Below are positions 54,731 to 63,958 of a stretch of DNA of 64,000 nt, piece after piece. Each line of letters starts with the position of its first letter. Position 1 is the stretch's first letter. The notes below the pieces were generated by a model. That model had not been told where the DNA came from. It saw nothing but the letters and a program-made list of their open reading frames with translations, and ran no database searches. The DNA comes from Mesorhizobium sp. Root552 (GTDB taxonomy: Bacteria > Pseudomonadota > Alphaproteobacteria > Rhizobiales > Rhizobiaceae): contig NZ_LMFV01000001.1 in assembly GCF_001427285.1 (NCBI RefSeq), positions 195,351 to 259,350 of the forward strand, in the 5' to 3' direction. Position numbers and translations under genes: made by a program.

Positions 54731-55765
54731 CTATTTCCAGAACCAGGGCGGATAGGCATCGAGATCGCCGCGCAGATGACGGGCCAGCATCTGTGCCTGC
54801 AGGTGAGGCACCAGCCCCAGCGGCGCCTTTTCTTGGAGGAATGCATGCAGGCGCTCTTCCTTCTTGCGCTCCTGCCAGGCAGCGAGCACCGTTTTGCGCG
54901 CTTCCTCGCCAAGCAGCATCGCGCCCGATTCGAGCACCTCGAAATCCCGCTCGCGAAGCTGGCGGCGGTTGATCAGCGAAAGCGCCAGCCTGTCCGCGAG
55001 AATGGGGCGCAATTCCTCCATCAGGTCGAGCGCGAGGCTCGGCCGGCCCGGCCTGTCGCGGTGCAGGAAGCCGACCGACGGATCGAGGCCGACGCTTTCG
55101 CAGGCGCTTCGGCAATCATGGGTGAGCAGAGTGTAGAGGAAGGAAAGCACCGCATTGACCGGATCGAGCGGCGGGCGCCGCGAACGCCCCCGCCAGCGCA
55201 TCTGCGGGTCCGGCACGCGGATCAGGTGATCGAAAACCGAGAAGTAGATGTTGGCCGCTTCGCCTTCCGAACCGCGCAGCCGGTCGAGATCGCCATTGGC
55301 GAGTTCGACACGGCGCACGATATAGGCCAGCCGCTCTACCGCCTCCGAAACCGCAACGCGCGCGGCCTCATCCCAATCCTCCCCATGGTCGCGCATGCCG
55401 CGCATCAGAACGGCGCGCTGGTTGGCCACCTTGCCGATGATGAAGGAGCGCACGATGTCTTCCGGCGCATCGGAGGCCCGGTATTGGGCGCGGCGCAGCA
55501 GCACATTGCCGGTGGCAGGTCCCTCCACCCGCGCCTGAAAGCGGCCGTTTCGGTCCAGCAGCACGATGCCGATGCCGGCTGCGGCGCAAGCCGCAATCAG
55601 CCCCGGCGACAGATAGATGACCCCGAATGCCACCAGCGATGCCAGCATGTGCAAGGGCACCCGCGCCCTCTCCTGCCCATCCACCTCAGCCACGAGGTTT
55701 TCGCCGTCCTTGCGCAGCGCTGCCCCTTCGGTGGTGACATAGACGGTATTGAGCAGTTTCTTCAT
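54731..55765 (-). CDS. cas1: CRISPR-associated Cas1 integrase (type I-C)
   Basis: 344 residues from the ATG at 55765, which overlaps cas4 by 4 nt. The metal-binding residues appear in EGEAANIYFSVFDHLI (Glu), GFLHRDRPGRPSLALDLMEELRPILADRLAL (His and Asp). N-terminal beta domain MKKLLNTVYVTTEGAALRKDGENLV. It integrates new spacers with Cas2. All catalytic positions look intact. Confidence 0.97.
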   Translation of the reverse strand: MKKLLNTVYVTTEGAALRKDGENLVAEVDGQERARVPLHMLASLVAFGVIYLSPGLIAACAAAGIGIVLLDRNGRFQARVEGPATGNVLLRRAQYRASDAPEDIVRSFIIGKVANQRAVLMRGMRDHGEDWDEAARVAVSEAVERLAYIVRRVELANGDLDRLRGSEGEAANIYFSVFDHLIRVPDPQMRWRGRSRRPPLDPVNAVLSFLYTLLTHDCRSACESVGLDPSVGFLHRDRPGRPSLALDLMEELRPILADRLALSLINRRQLRERDFEVLESGAMLLGEEARKTVLAAWQERKKEERLHAFLQEKAPLGLVPHLQAQMLARHLRGDLDAYPPWFWK

Positions 55766-56433
55766 GAGACCCCTTCGTCCGCAAGACGCGAGACCATGGA
55801 GGCGCGCCAGGCGCGTACCGGGCGCGCAACCGCATCCGGCCGGCACAGTTCGAGGAGTGAACAGGCCCGGCAGCGTTTTCGGTGCGGTGTCGGTGGCGGG
55901 GTGATGCCGGAGGCGAACAGGGCGGTGAAGTCACGCGCCGTGTCCTCGGTCAGCCGGCGCAGTGCGGCATCGAAGGGGACCGCGACGCGGCGTTTCGTTT
56001 CTGCGTAGAACAGCGCCCCTTCCGCAACCCCCACGCCCGTCATCTCCTCCAGGCAGAGCGCCTGCGCGCAAAGCTGCACCTCGTCGGCGCGGTGCAGCTT
56101 GGGCTTGCCGCGCTTGTATTCGACCGGATAGGGTACCTCGGTGCCGTCGCCGCGCGGATGAAACTCGACGAGATCGGCCGTACCGGAAAGGCCGAGCCTG
56201 CGACTGGCGAGCGGCAGCGCCATCACCCGGCGCACGCCGCGCGCTCTCCGTGAGCCGCCCTTGTCGGCCACTGCATGCAGAACATGACCTTGCGCCGTGA
56301 AGCGGTTGTCGGCCCATGCGCGCTCGATATGGATGAGCGCCGCCTGGCGCAGGCAATAGACTGCATGCTGGAGCGCGGAGAGCGGAACCGGCTCGCCCTC
56401 CACGGACTGGGGCCCGCCCTCCTCTCCCGGCAT
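55762..56433 (-). CDS. cas4: CRISPR-associated Cas4 nuclease (type I-C)
   Basis: 223 residues. RecB-like nuclease core: GTADLVEFH, YPVEYKRGKPK, DEVQLCAQALCLEEMTG. Four cysteines for a 4Fe-4S cluster: YCLRQAAL near the N-terminus and KRCRACSLLELC near the C-terminus. It processes prespacer ends and checks the PAM with Cas1-Cas2. It lies 3 nt after cas7 and overlaps cas1. Confidence 0.96.
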   Translation of the reverse strand: MPGEEGGPQSVEGEPVPLSALQHAVYCLRQAALIHIERAWADNRFTAQGHVLHAVADKGGSRRARGVRRVMALPLASRRLGLSGTADLVEFHPRGDGTEVPYPVEYKRGKPKLHRADEVQLCAQALCLEEMTGVGVAEGALFYAETKRRVAVPFDAALRRLTEDTARDFTALFASGITPPPTPHRKRCRACSLLELCRPDAVARPVRAWRASMVSRLADEGVS

Positions 56434-56436
56434 CGT

Positions 56437-57390
56437 CTACAGCTTCTCGATGATCTTGACCCCTTCGGGCAAATTGTCCCGGTCGATGGTTAAGGCGTAG
56501 TCCTTGAAGGCGCGCGCCGGCGCATAGTTGTCGATCCGGCTGTCGATCTCGCGGAATTCGCCGTCGATATTGCGGCCGACGCTGATCCGGTCAAACAGCG
56601 CGTGTGCCGGCCCGTTGCCAAGCGCATTGTCATGCTTGAAGACGATCAGCTTGCGCGTAGCCATCTCGCCGCGCGCCGCCGAGCGGTCATGTTCGAACAT
56701 GCTGGCAAGCGCCTCGAACAGCAGATCGAGATCGTTCTCGCCGAAGCCGGTGCGCTCCGCCAGTTTGGCCGAGACGAAACCATGGGCGCGATAGAGCGCA
56801 TAGGGCACGATGTGCTTGCGCCCCATGGTGCGGTTTTCGGTGCGCTCGTTGCCCTCGTCCGCACCCTCGGCGCGCTGCTTCTTCTCCGCATCGCTGGTCG
56901 CCGCCATGCGGGTGATGGAAATTTCCTGCGGTACGATCGGCTCGACCGAACTGGCGAAGGTCATCTGCACCGGGCCGCGCACCTGCCCGGCATTGATGCC
57001 GGTCGACATCACCGCCCCGAAGGTGCGCACATCGAAGAAATTGCGGCACATGAAGTCGCGGATCTGCTTTGCCTCGGCTTCGTCCCTGGGGTTCAGCTTC
57101 GCGTCCTTGTCGACCTTGGCATCGTCGGGACGCAGCGCCTTGTAGGCCTGCCGGTGCTTATCGTTGAGGATGGCGCCTTCCTCGACATAGATGTGATGAC
57201 CCTCGGTGCCGGCCCTAGCCAATTCGACATAGTTGCGCACCTTGCGCTTGAGGCTGACGTCGGAAACCAGCCCGTGATTGGTTTCGGGATCCAGCCTCGG
57301 CATGTTGCCGGCATCGGGATCGCCGTTCGGATTGCCCTTGGCGACATCGAACAGAAGCACGAAGTCGTAGCGATTGGCGAGCGTGGTCAT
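56437..57390 (-). CDS. cas7: Type I-C Cascade backbone Cas7 (Csd2)
   Basis: 317 residues: NRYDFVLLFDVAKGNPNGDPDAGNMPRLDPETNHGLVSDVSLKRKVRNYV is the diagnostic Csd2 N-terminus. Also FFDVRTFGAVMSTGINAGQVRGPVQMTFA. Several copies coat the crRNA in the interference complex. Its ATG overlaps the cas8c stop by one base (TAATG). Confidence 0.97.
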   Translation of the reverse strand: MTTLANRYDFVLLFDVAKGNPNGDPDAGNMPRLDPETNHGLVSDVSLKRKVRNYVELARAGTEGHHIYVEEGAILNDKHRQAYKALRPDDAKVDKDAKLNPRDEAEAKQIRDFMCRNFFDVRTFGAVMSTGINAGQVRGPVQMTFASSVEPIVPQEISITRMAATSDAEKKQRAEGADEGNERTENRTMGRKHIVPYALYRAHGFVSAKLAERTGFGENDLDLLFEALASMFEHDRSAARGEMATRKLIVFKHDNALGNGPAHALFDRISVGRNIDGEFREIDSRIDNYAPARAFKDYALTIDRDNLPEGVKIIEKL

Positions 57391-57824
57391 TATGCGGCCT
57401 CCTCCGTGCCGGATGTGTCGCGTTTGCGGAAGAATTCCTGACGCTGGTGATAGTAGCCAAGGCCGAACAACGCCTGCTCGGCCGCGTTGAGCGATGCCGG
57501 GAACGGATCGTCCCCCGGCGACATGGTTTCCATGATGGCGGAAATCGTCTTTTCGAGATTGACGCGTTGGCCCGGCCGGCCCTTGCCGACCTTGGCCAGA
57601 TGGTTGGCCGATCCGCGCTCCAGAAGGGCAAAGACATTGCGCGGCGTGGCGGAAGCCGAACCGTAGAACTTGTCCTTGATGGTCGCATTCACATTGCCAA
57701 GCGCCGCCCTCTGCGCCTGCTCGTAAACGGCAAAGAGTCGGCCGAGCAGATAGCCCTTATTCCTGTTCTCCGGGTCGAGCGCCACGGGAGCCTCCTTCGT
57801 TTTGTCCCCACCATTGGGTGTCAT
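57390..57824 (-). CDS. Candidate internal small subunit Cas11c within cas8c
   Basis: In type I-C systems the C-terminal part of cas8c is also translated separately as Cas11. Here an in-frame ATG at 57824 (MTPNGGDKTKEAPV) would give 144 residues covering the helical bundle that begins NRNKGYLLGRLFAVYEQ. ATGs at 57854 and 57857 are alternatives. I see no strong ribosome-binding site before any of them, so the exact start is uncertain. The existence of the product is inferred from the family. Confidence 0.35.
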   Translation of the reverse strand: MTPNGGDKTKEAPVALDPENRNKGYLLGRLFAVYEQAQRAALGNVNATIKDKFYGSASATPRNVFALLERGSANHLAKVGKGRPGQRVNLEKTISAIMETMSPGDDPFPASLNAAEQALFGLGYYHQRQEFFRKRDTSGTEEAA

Positions 57825-59168
57825 GCCGAAATTGCGCACCAGAACCGCCCGCATCATGCCAACGCGCAGCGCGTTGATCTCGCCGTCGGCGCGAATGCGC
57901 GCCAATACGGCCGAAAGCAGGGTGAGCGGATAGGCGGTGCCGGTCAGGATCGAGCGCATCCAGTCGCCGGCAAGGTTCGGCGGCACGTTCTCGCGCTTGC
58001 GCAGCACAGCCATCTCCGCCAGATAGCGCCACAGCGGCGGATAAGGCTCGCGCGGCGGCGGCTCGATGCGCATGTCCTCGACGAAACGCTGGTAATTCCG
58101 CGCCAGCACGCCGAAATCGTTCTCGAAATAGAAGCGGGTGGAGATGCGCGCGGCATTGGGTGCAAGGCCCAGCACATGAAAGCGCACGCCTTGCGACAAT
58201 TCGGGGGCGAAACTTACCAGTTGCTCGCCCTTGCGCAGGCGGGCAAGCAGGATGCCGATTCTCTCCGTCTCGACCTTGCCGTCAGCGACGGGGCCGAAAC
58301 TATCGGAAAGCATGGCCAGGAACGAGCCTTCCGCCACCTTCGCCACTTCCCGGTCGGACGCATCGGCCCAGAATACGGTCGAAGCATCGCCGATCTGGAT
58401 ACGGTGGCCGCTGTCGCGCTCGAGGTAACGGTTGAGAACCGTGGTGTATTTGAACGCCGCGTCTTCGGAGACGGGCGCATTGTCGCCCTGGACATGTCCG
58501 TAGGATGTAAAGGCATCCAGATTGAAGGAGACGATGGAGCCGCCCGAAGATTGGCCGCCCCATACGCCCTTGATAGCGGGGTGCAGGCGGGCAACAGGAC
58601 CGGCTTCGCCGGTGACCAGACAGATTTGCTCGGCTCCCGCCGTCTCGCCCGAAACGCGCGACCAGAGCGCCTTGGCTGCCGGTCTTTGGTGCAGCCAGAT
58701 GTTGTCGCGACGCTCGGTTTCCAGCACGAAAGCGACATTCTGGTCCTTGAGGTCATCCGGCCAGCGCGGCTCAATATACTGGTCGGGCGTCCATGCGCTC
58801 AGGAAAAGCAGGAAGGCCCTGAGGCCGGGATCGTCGGTTGCCGCCAACGCCTTGTCCTGGAATTCCTTGAAAGCCGCATGCTCATCGGAAGTCCGCTTGC
58901 CTTCTCCCGTCGTGACGCCCAGCACATAGGAAGTCTTGTCCCAAAGAAAGTTCGGAGCAATGCCGGCCGTACGCTTGACAGGCTGTGGAACGAGCATCTG
59001 GCGCGGCTTACGTGACCTGCCCTCCCCTTCGCGCCAATCGATGACGTCGGCCACCGTGCCGTCGTTGTTGAGGCTGATCACCAGGCCGATATTCTGCGAG
59101 GAATAGCCCGGTGCCGGCGCATCCGGCAGCCGATCGTAAGCACGAACGAGCGAGAGTAGAATGCTCAT
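57390..59168 (-). CDS. cas8c: Type I-C large subunit Cas8c (Csd1)
   Basis: 592 residues from the ATG at 59168, which overlaps the cas5 stop by 4 nt; the frame runs further upstream but without support. Csd1 features: MSILLSLVRAYDRLPDAPAPGYSSQNIGLVISLNNDGTV, FLSAWTPDQYIEP, KGVWGGQSSGGSIVSFNLDAFTSYG, NKGYLLGRLFAVYEQAQRAALG. It recognises the PAM and stabilises the R-loop. The C-terminal helical region is expected to be made separately as Cas11c from an internal start. Confidence 0.96.
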   Translation of the reverse strand: MSILLSLVRAYDRLPDAPAPGYSSQNIGLVISLNNDGTVADVIDWREGEGRSRKPRQMLVPQPVKRTAGIAPNFLWDKTSYVLGVTTGEGKRTSDEHAAFKEFQDKALAATDDPGLRAFLLFLSAWTPDQYIEPRWPDDLKDQNVAFVLETERRDNIWLHQRPAAKALWSRVSGETAGAEQICLVTGEAGPVARLHPAIKGVWGGQSSGGSIVSFNLDAFTSYGHVQGDNAPVSEDAAFKYTTVLNRYLERDSGHRIQIGDASTVFWADASDREVAKVAEGSFLAMLSDSFGPVADGKVETERIGILLARLRKGEQLVSFAPELSQGVRFHVLGLAPNAARISTRFYFENDFGVLARNYQRFVEDMRIEPPPREPYPPLWRYLAEMAVLRKRENVPPNLAGDWMRSILTGTAYPLTLLSAVLARIRADGEINALRVGMMRAVLVRNFGMTPNGGDKTKEAPVALDPENRNKGYLLGRLFAVYEQAQRAALGNVNATIKDKFYGSASATPRNVFALLERGSANHLAKVGKGRPGQRVNLEKTISAIMETMSPGDDPFPASLNAAEQALFGLGYYHQRQEFFRKRDTSGTEEAA

Positions 59169-59857
59169 CGGCGCACCTCCGCGGAACCGGGCTGCGGCAC
59201 CTTGACCACGCCATCCTGCAAGATGGCCCGAAAGAACATGGAGGGCTTGTCCTTGGTCTGGTGATCGATGTCCCACAACATGAAGCCCAAGTCGCGCGGT
59301 GTGCCGAAGCCAAGCTCCGTCGTTTTCTCCGACGGCTCGGGCATCGGTGCTTCCGGCTCGATCAGTTCGAAACTGGCGGCGAATTCGCGCGTGCCAAGGC
59401 AGGGCTGGTGGAAGCACTGTCCACGCCGGGCGCGGCGGTTGAAGATGTCGAGATGCTTGCCTTCCGTTTCCTCTCCGCCGCCCTTGCCGGTCAGTTCGAA
59501 ATGCGCCTCGATCACATAGGCGGGCCTGACCAGCACCGTGGCGGCGCGCTGCTGCCGGTCCTCGTCGACCAGAAGCTGAAGCCCTTCCAGATCGCCGCGC
59601 TTCATCGCGCTCTTGACCTTGCCGGCCGGCACCTTGGAACCGATTTCGTTGCGGCGGATGGACTGAAAGCGCGGCGCCTCCAACACATGAATGGCGTCGA
59701 CAATCCAGCGAATGGCCGGCTTCCAGTGGATCGCTTCCAGAATGCCGCGCGCGGCCGAAGGCGTCATCACGTCGTAGGAGACGCGTTCCACCTTCATTTC
59801 CGGGCGTGTAAAACAGGCATGGTCGCCCCATACCTTCAATCGGATGCCGTATGCCAA
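59165..59857 (-). CDS. cas5: Type I-C Cas5 (Cas5d), crRNA-processing endoribonuclease
   Basis: 230 residues from a TTG at 59857 preceded by GGGGGAAGG. RAMP fold: IRLKVWGDHACFTRPEMKVERVSYDVMTPSAARGILEAIHWKPAIRWIVDAIHVL. Type I-C lacks Cas6; Cas5d cuts the repeat RNA and caps the 5' handle. The stop overlaps cas8c by 4 nt. It starts 37 nt after cas3. Confidence 0.96.
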   Translation of the reverse strand: MAYGIRLKVWGDHACFTRPEMKVERVSYDVMTPSAARGILEAIHWKPAIRWIVDAIHVLEAPRFQSIRRNEIGSKVPAGKVKSAMKRGDLEGLQLLVDEDRQQRAATVLVRPAYVIEAHFELTGKGGGEETEGKHLDIFNRRARRGQCFHQPCLGTREFAASFELIEPEAPMPEPSEKTTELGFGTPRDLGFMLWDIDHQTKDKPSMFFRAILQDGVVKVPQPGSAEVRR

Positions 59858-59894
59858 CGACCTTCCCCCGTCGCATGTTCTCTGTCGGCCAACC

Positions 59895-62150
59895 TCAAAT
59901 GAAGGTGTCCTCCAGAGCCAGATTATCAGGCGCCTCCCACAACAGGCCGATACCGCCGTCGTAGAGGCTTTCCTTCTTCAACACCGCAAACTGATCCCCC
60001 CGCAGCGAGGCGTGCTCGAAAGCCACATGTCCGTTCTGGATCAGTTTGGCCCGGGCTTTCGGCGGCACCTGCACCACATAAGCTTGCAACTTCCGCGCGA
60101 TGCGACCAGAAGAAATTTCCTTGATGCCAAGTTGATCCACAGATTTGCGCGCCATGTCATCAAATGGAATGATGACTGGCTCCATGCCGCTTTCGATCAT
60201 ACGGAATTTTTCCGCCACGGTCCGGAAGGAAAAATGGGTTTCCCGCTGGTTTATCTTCAAATCGGCAAGAATTTTTTCCCTATCGAGTCCCTCATCCGCC
60301 TGCCAGTAGACTTCTCCAAAATAATCCTCGACCGCCTGAGGCGACAAAAGATCTTCGTGCTTGCCCTGCATGCGTCCCATGGCGCCGACCAGACCGGCAA
60401 TTTCGGGCGGCGGCCTGTAGTCGGGCGTGGAGAACACGCGCACCACGCTCTCCTGCCAGGACCTGCGCCCTTCCCGATTGCAGCGCCCCGCCGCCTGCAC
60501 GATGCTGTCCAGCCCCGCTTCCGCCCGCCACACGGCCGGGAAATCGATGTCGACGCCGGCCTCGATAAGGCTGGTGGCGACGACCCGGCAGGCTTGCCCG
60601 CTCTTCAGCCTGCTGCGCACGTCTTCTAGGATTTCGCGCCGATGCGTGGCGCATTGGCGCGTTGTGAGATGCACTACGCCATCGAGGCCGGCGGCTTCAA
60701 ACTCCCGATAAAGCTCCAGGGCGTGCTTGCGGCTGTTGACGATGACCAGTGCCTGCGGCGCACCGCCCAGCGCCTCCACCAGCGCCGCATTGTCCATCGG
60801 TCCGACGCGCTCGATGCGCGCCCTCTTCAATTGCGCGGCCAGCCGCACCGGGTCCGGCGCCAGTTCGCGCCCTTCAAGCGGCAGCCCGCCCTTGAACTTC
60901 GATTCATCCAGCGCCGGCTGGGTCGCGGTGCACAGAACGATGGTGCAGCCGAACAAATGGGCCAGCGAATCCAGCATGCGTACGCAAGGGCGCAGCAGAT
61001 GGCGCGGGATGGTCTGCGCCTCGTCCAGAATGATTATGGAACCGGCGATATTGTGCAGTTTGCGCGCGCGCGAGTTGCGGGCGGCGAACAGGCTCTCGAA
61101 CAGTTGCACATTGGTGGTGACGACCACCGGGGCTGCCCAGTCCTCCATGGCCAGCCGCAGCTTGGCGCGGCCGGTGAGCGCGTCCGGATCGCGCCGCGCC
61201 GCCGCGTCGTCCTCGATGGCCGAGTGATGCTCCAGCACATGGTCTTCGCCCAGCACCTCCCGGAAGATGGCGGCGGTCTGATCGATGACCGATGTAAAGG
61301 GGATGGCGTAGATGATGCGGCTGTGGCCGTGGAGACGGGCGTGGTCGAGCGCAAAGCCCAGCGAGGCCAGCGTCTTGCCGCCACCGGTCGGCACGTTGAG
61401 CGTGAAGAACCCTGGCGTCCTCGTCGCACCGGAGCGGACATGGGCGAGGATCTCGTTCCGCAGACGGCCGACGTCACTGTCGCTGGCCAGCCTCGCCATA
61501 TGCGCGTCGAACTGCTCGGTGAAATTTGGCAACAGGTCCTGAAGCAGAGGCCATTCGCGATCGGGCTGCAAGCCGTCCAGCTTCGCATAATAAGCCTCGG
61601 TGTTGCGGAAATCGGCATCGACCAGACATGAGAACAGAAAACGAGTAACCACCGAAAGGTCGAAAGACGCATGCTCGCGGCTCGTTCGCGCCGAGAGCTT
61701 GCGCAACAGTTCGGGGGGCATCAGGCTGGTCAGTTCGGCCTGGATCTCGTTTTCCCAGGCAGGATCGGGCCGGCCCTGAAACTCTTTCAGCCGCCGCTCT
61801 ACGCAATGGCCGAATTCGTTCTGCTTGTCCGGCAGGCCGGCATGATGGCCGAGGATCGCATACGCGATGAGTTGGGCGACATCGGCGTCCATGCCGCTGG
61901 TGCGATCGCACAGCACAACGGCACCGGCCGTCGAATGGTCGATCCGGATTTCCGCCCCGGCGAGCCGCTTCTGGAAGGCATCGGTATATTTGCCGAGATC
62001 GTGGAACAAGCCAGCGGTGAAAGCCGCCTTTTCGAGACCGAAGCGCACGGCAAAGGAGGCCGCGAGTTCCGCCGTCTCGTAGAGATGGTCCCGCAAGAGC
62101 TGCCAGTGACCGCGATCATCAGACCGGCCGGAATGCGCGAAATAGTCCAT
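59895..62150 (-). CDS. cas3: CRISPR-associated helicase-nuclease Cas3 (type I-C)
   Basis: 751 residues from the ATG at 62150, matching the usual MDYFAHSGR start; a GTG nine codons earlier lacks a site. HD nuclease: His22 (LRDHLYE), His50-Asp51 (GLFHDLGK), GHHAGLP around 101-106. Helicase: Walker A NVPTGGGKTLASL, IIILDEAQTIP (DEAQ box), LCTATQPAL, VIVNSRKHALELY, VATSLIEAGVDIDFPAVWR and QAAGRCNREGR. It degrades target DNA recruited by Cascade. All nuclease and ATPase residues look intact. Confidence 0.97.
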   Translation of the reverse strand: MDYFAHSGRSDDRGHWQLLRDHLYETAELAASFAVRFGLEKAAFTAGLFHDLGKYTDAFQKRLAGAEIRIDHSTAGAVVLCDRTSGMDADVAQLIAYAILGHHAGLPDKQNEFGHCVERRLKEFQGRPDPAWENEIQAELTSLMPPELLRKLSARTSREHASFDLSVVTRFLFSCLVDADFRNTEAYYAKLDGLQPDREWPLLQDLLPNFTEQFDAHMARLASDSDVGRLRNEILAHVRSGATRTPGFFTLNVPTGGGKTLASLGFALDHARLHGHSRIIYAIPFTSVIDQTAAIFREVLGEDHVLEHHSAIEDDAAARRDPDALTGRAKLRLAMEDWAAPVVVTTNVQLFESLFAARNSRARKLHNIAGSIIILDEAQTIPRHLLRPCVRMLDSLAHLFGCTIVLCTATQPALDESKFKGGLPLEGRELAPDPVRLAAQLKRARIERVGPMDNAALVEALGGAPQALVIVNSRKHALELYREFEAAGLDGVVHLTTRQCATHRREILEDVRSRLKSGQACRVVATSLIEAGVDIDFPAVWRAEAGLDSIVQAAGRCNREGRRSWQESVVRVFSTPDYRPPPEIAGLVGAMGRMQGKHEDLLSPQAVEDYFGEVYWQADEGLDREKILADLKINQRETHFSFRTVAEKFRMIESGMEPVIIPFDDMARKSVDQLGIKEISSGRIARKLQAYVVQVPPKARAKLIQNGHVAFEHASLRGDQFAVLKKESLYDGGIGLLWEAPDNLALEDTFI

Positions 62151-62429
62151 GCGCCCCCAGCGACATGTTCGTTTCACCAGGGGAGGAGCCTATCCGATTC
62201 GCTTGACCCGCCCAGCCTGGCCGATTGGGCCAGCCAAGTTTACCCCAGGTTCTCAAGACGGATGTCCAGGTACCAGACGAGGCTACAGCTAAAGCTAAAA
62301 TCCTCAGAATGACCGCTGGCCACTACAGCGCGTCACGGATGCGCGTCCACCATTGCTGAATTCCCGAGAATGAATGTGGACGTTGGCGGAACAAGCTGTT
62401 GCGCGATTTCTCTGGAATCAGCTGCAGGT
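62151..62429. other. Region upstream of cas3
   Basis: About 280 nt between cas3 and the small HTH gene. It should contain the cas promoter; I see no clear motif, tRNA or attachment site. Confidence 0.4.
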
Positions 62430-62837
62430 CTACCACCCCTGCCTCTCCCACTCGACCGGAAATGGCTTCATCAGCCTGGCTAGCGTGATCTCCGGCAACT
62501 GCCGGCCATCGAGGATGGCCTCGACGATGGCCGGCGCGAGCAGGGTCAGGCGGAGGACGCGGCTGACATAGGAGGCGTTGATCTTCTCGGCGGCGGCAAT
62601 GTCCTCGACGGTAACGTGAACGCCGGTTTCCAGCAGCTTGCGCCAGCGAAAGCCGCGGGCGATGGCCTTGATCATGGTGTTGTCGATGCGGGCACGTGGC
62701 GGCGCCCTTGCTGAGGTGCCTTCGGGCAGGACGATCTCTTTTCGCCCTCCCCGCCTGATGAAGGTCAGCGGCACATGCACGGTGATGGTGTCGGAATTGC
62801 TGGTGACGGATGCGGTGCTGGTCACTGTCATGATCAT
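62430..62837 (-). CDS. Small HTH-like protein overlapping the recombinase gene
   Basis: 135 residues from the ATG at 62837; its start overlaps the recombinase stop by 4 nt. N-terminal beta-like stretch (TITVHVPLTFIRRGGRKEIVLPEG), then a ParB/KorB-like helix-turn-helix (VTVEDIAAAEKINASYVSRVLRLTLLAPAIVEAILDGRQLPEITLARLM). Genes of this kind commonly follow large serine recombinases in alphaproteobacterial mobile elements. It may control or assist the recombinase; no experimental role is known to me. Confidence 0.65.
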   Translation of the reverse strand: MIMTVTSTASVTSNSDTITVHVPLTFIRRGGRKEIVLPEGTSARAPPRARIDNTMIKAIARGFRWRKLLETGVHVTVEDIAAAEKINASYVSRVLRLTLLAPAIVEAILDGRQLPEITLARLMKPFPVEWERQGW

Positions 62838-63958
62838 GCGGCCTTTCGGCTGTCGGTGGCCTTTCGATCCGGGCTTATGGCGCCGAGATCGGTTACGAGG
62901 CTCGCCAATCCTTGCGTGCGCAGCTGGATGGCGAGACCGTCGGAGCCAAGATCGATGCGTTCTACCAATAACTGCACGATGCGGGCCTGCTCGGCCGGGA
63001 ACAGTTCGTCCCAAATCGGATCCAACCGTTCCAGCGCTTTGCGCACCTCGCCTTCTGACAACCCATCGATTTCGGATCGGGCAGCGCGCCAGGTGCCGAT
63101 GACAGTTTCCGGCGCGCGCATCAGGCCGCGCAGTTGGTCGATGACAGCGGTCTCTACCTCGGCGGCCGGCACGCGGGCGATCGGACAAGCATCGGCACCG
63201 CGCTTCAGCACCGACTGGCTGACATAGTAGCGGTAGAGCCGCCCACCCTTGCGCGTGTGGGTCGGCGAGAAGGCGGCACCATCGGGGCCGAAGATCAGGC
63301 CTTTTAGCAAGGCCGGCGTCTGCGCCCGCGTATTGCTGGCGCGCTTGCGTGGGCTCTCCTGCAATATGGCATGCACCTTGTCCCACAGCGCACGCTCGAT
63401 AATCGCCTTGTGCTCGCCGCGATAGGAAGTGCCCTTGTGCACCGCCTCGCCGACATAAACCCGGTTGTTTAGCAGCTTGTAGAGAAAGCCCTTGTCGATC
63501 AGCTTACCACTGCGGCTGCGGACATTCTCGCCAGCCAGGTTTTTTGCAAGCACAGTGGCCGAACCAATGGCGACAAACCGCTCGAAGATCATTCGCACCT
63601 TGGCGGCTTCGGTTTCCTCGATCACAAGTTTGCGGTTCTCGACGCGATAGCCTAGCGGCACGTTGCCGCCCATCCACATGCCCTTCTGCCGCGATGCGCG
63701 GATCTTGTCGCGGATGCGCTCAGCTGTCACCTCCCTCTCGAACTGGGCGAAGGAAAGCAGGATATTCAGGGTCAGCCGTCCCATCGACGTGGTGGTGTTG
63801 AAGGACTGCGTCACGGAAACGAAGGTGACGCCATTCCTGTCGAATATTTCCACCAGCTTCGAGAAATCCATCAACGAACGCGACAGGCGGTCGATCTTGT
63901 AGACGACAACAACGTCGACCAGTCCGTCCTCGATGTCGGCGAGCAGCTGTTTCAGTGC
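62834..63958 (-). pseudogene. Large serine recombinase, N-terminal catalytic part missing
   Basis: Recognisable from ALKQLLADIEDGLVDVVVVYKIDRLSRSLMDFSKL through SVTQSFNTTTSMGRLTLNILLSFAQFEREVTAERIRDKI, a recombinase domain (GNVPLGYRVENRKLVIEE) and the zinc-ribbon-like middle (about 375 residues). Family members begin about 70 residues earlier with the catalytic serine (YTRKSS-type). Upstream of 63958 the frame stays open to the window edge but reads RHLRHRLH, unlike any recombinase, so the 5' part appears replaced. The first usable start would be TTG at 63874. Probably inactive, unless the break is an assembly artefact. Confidence 0.7.
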
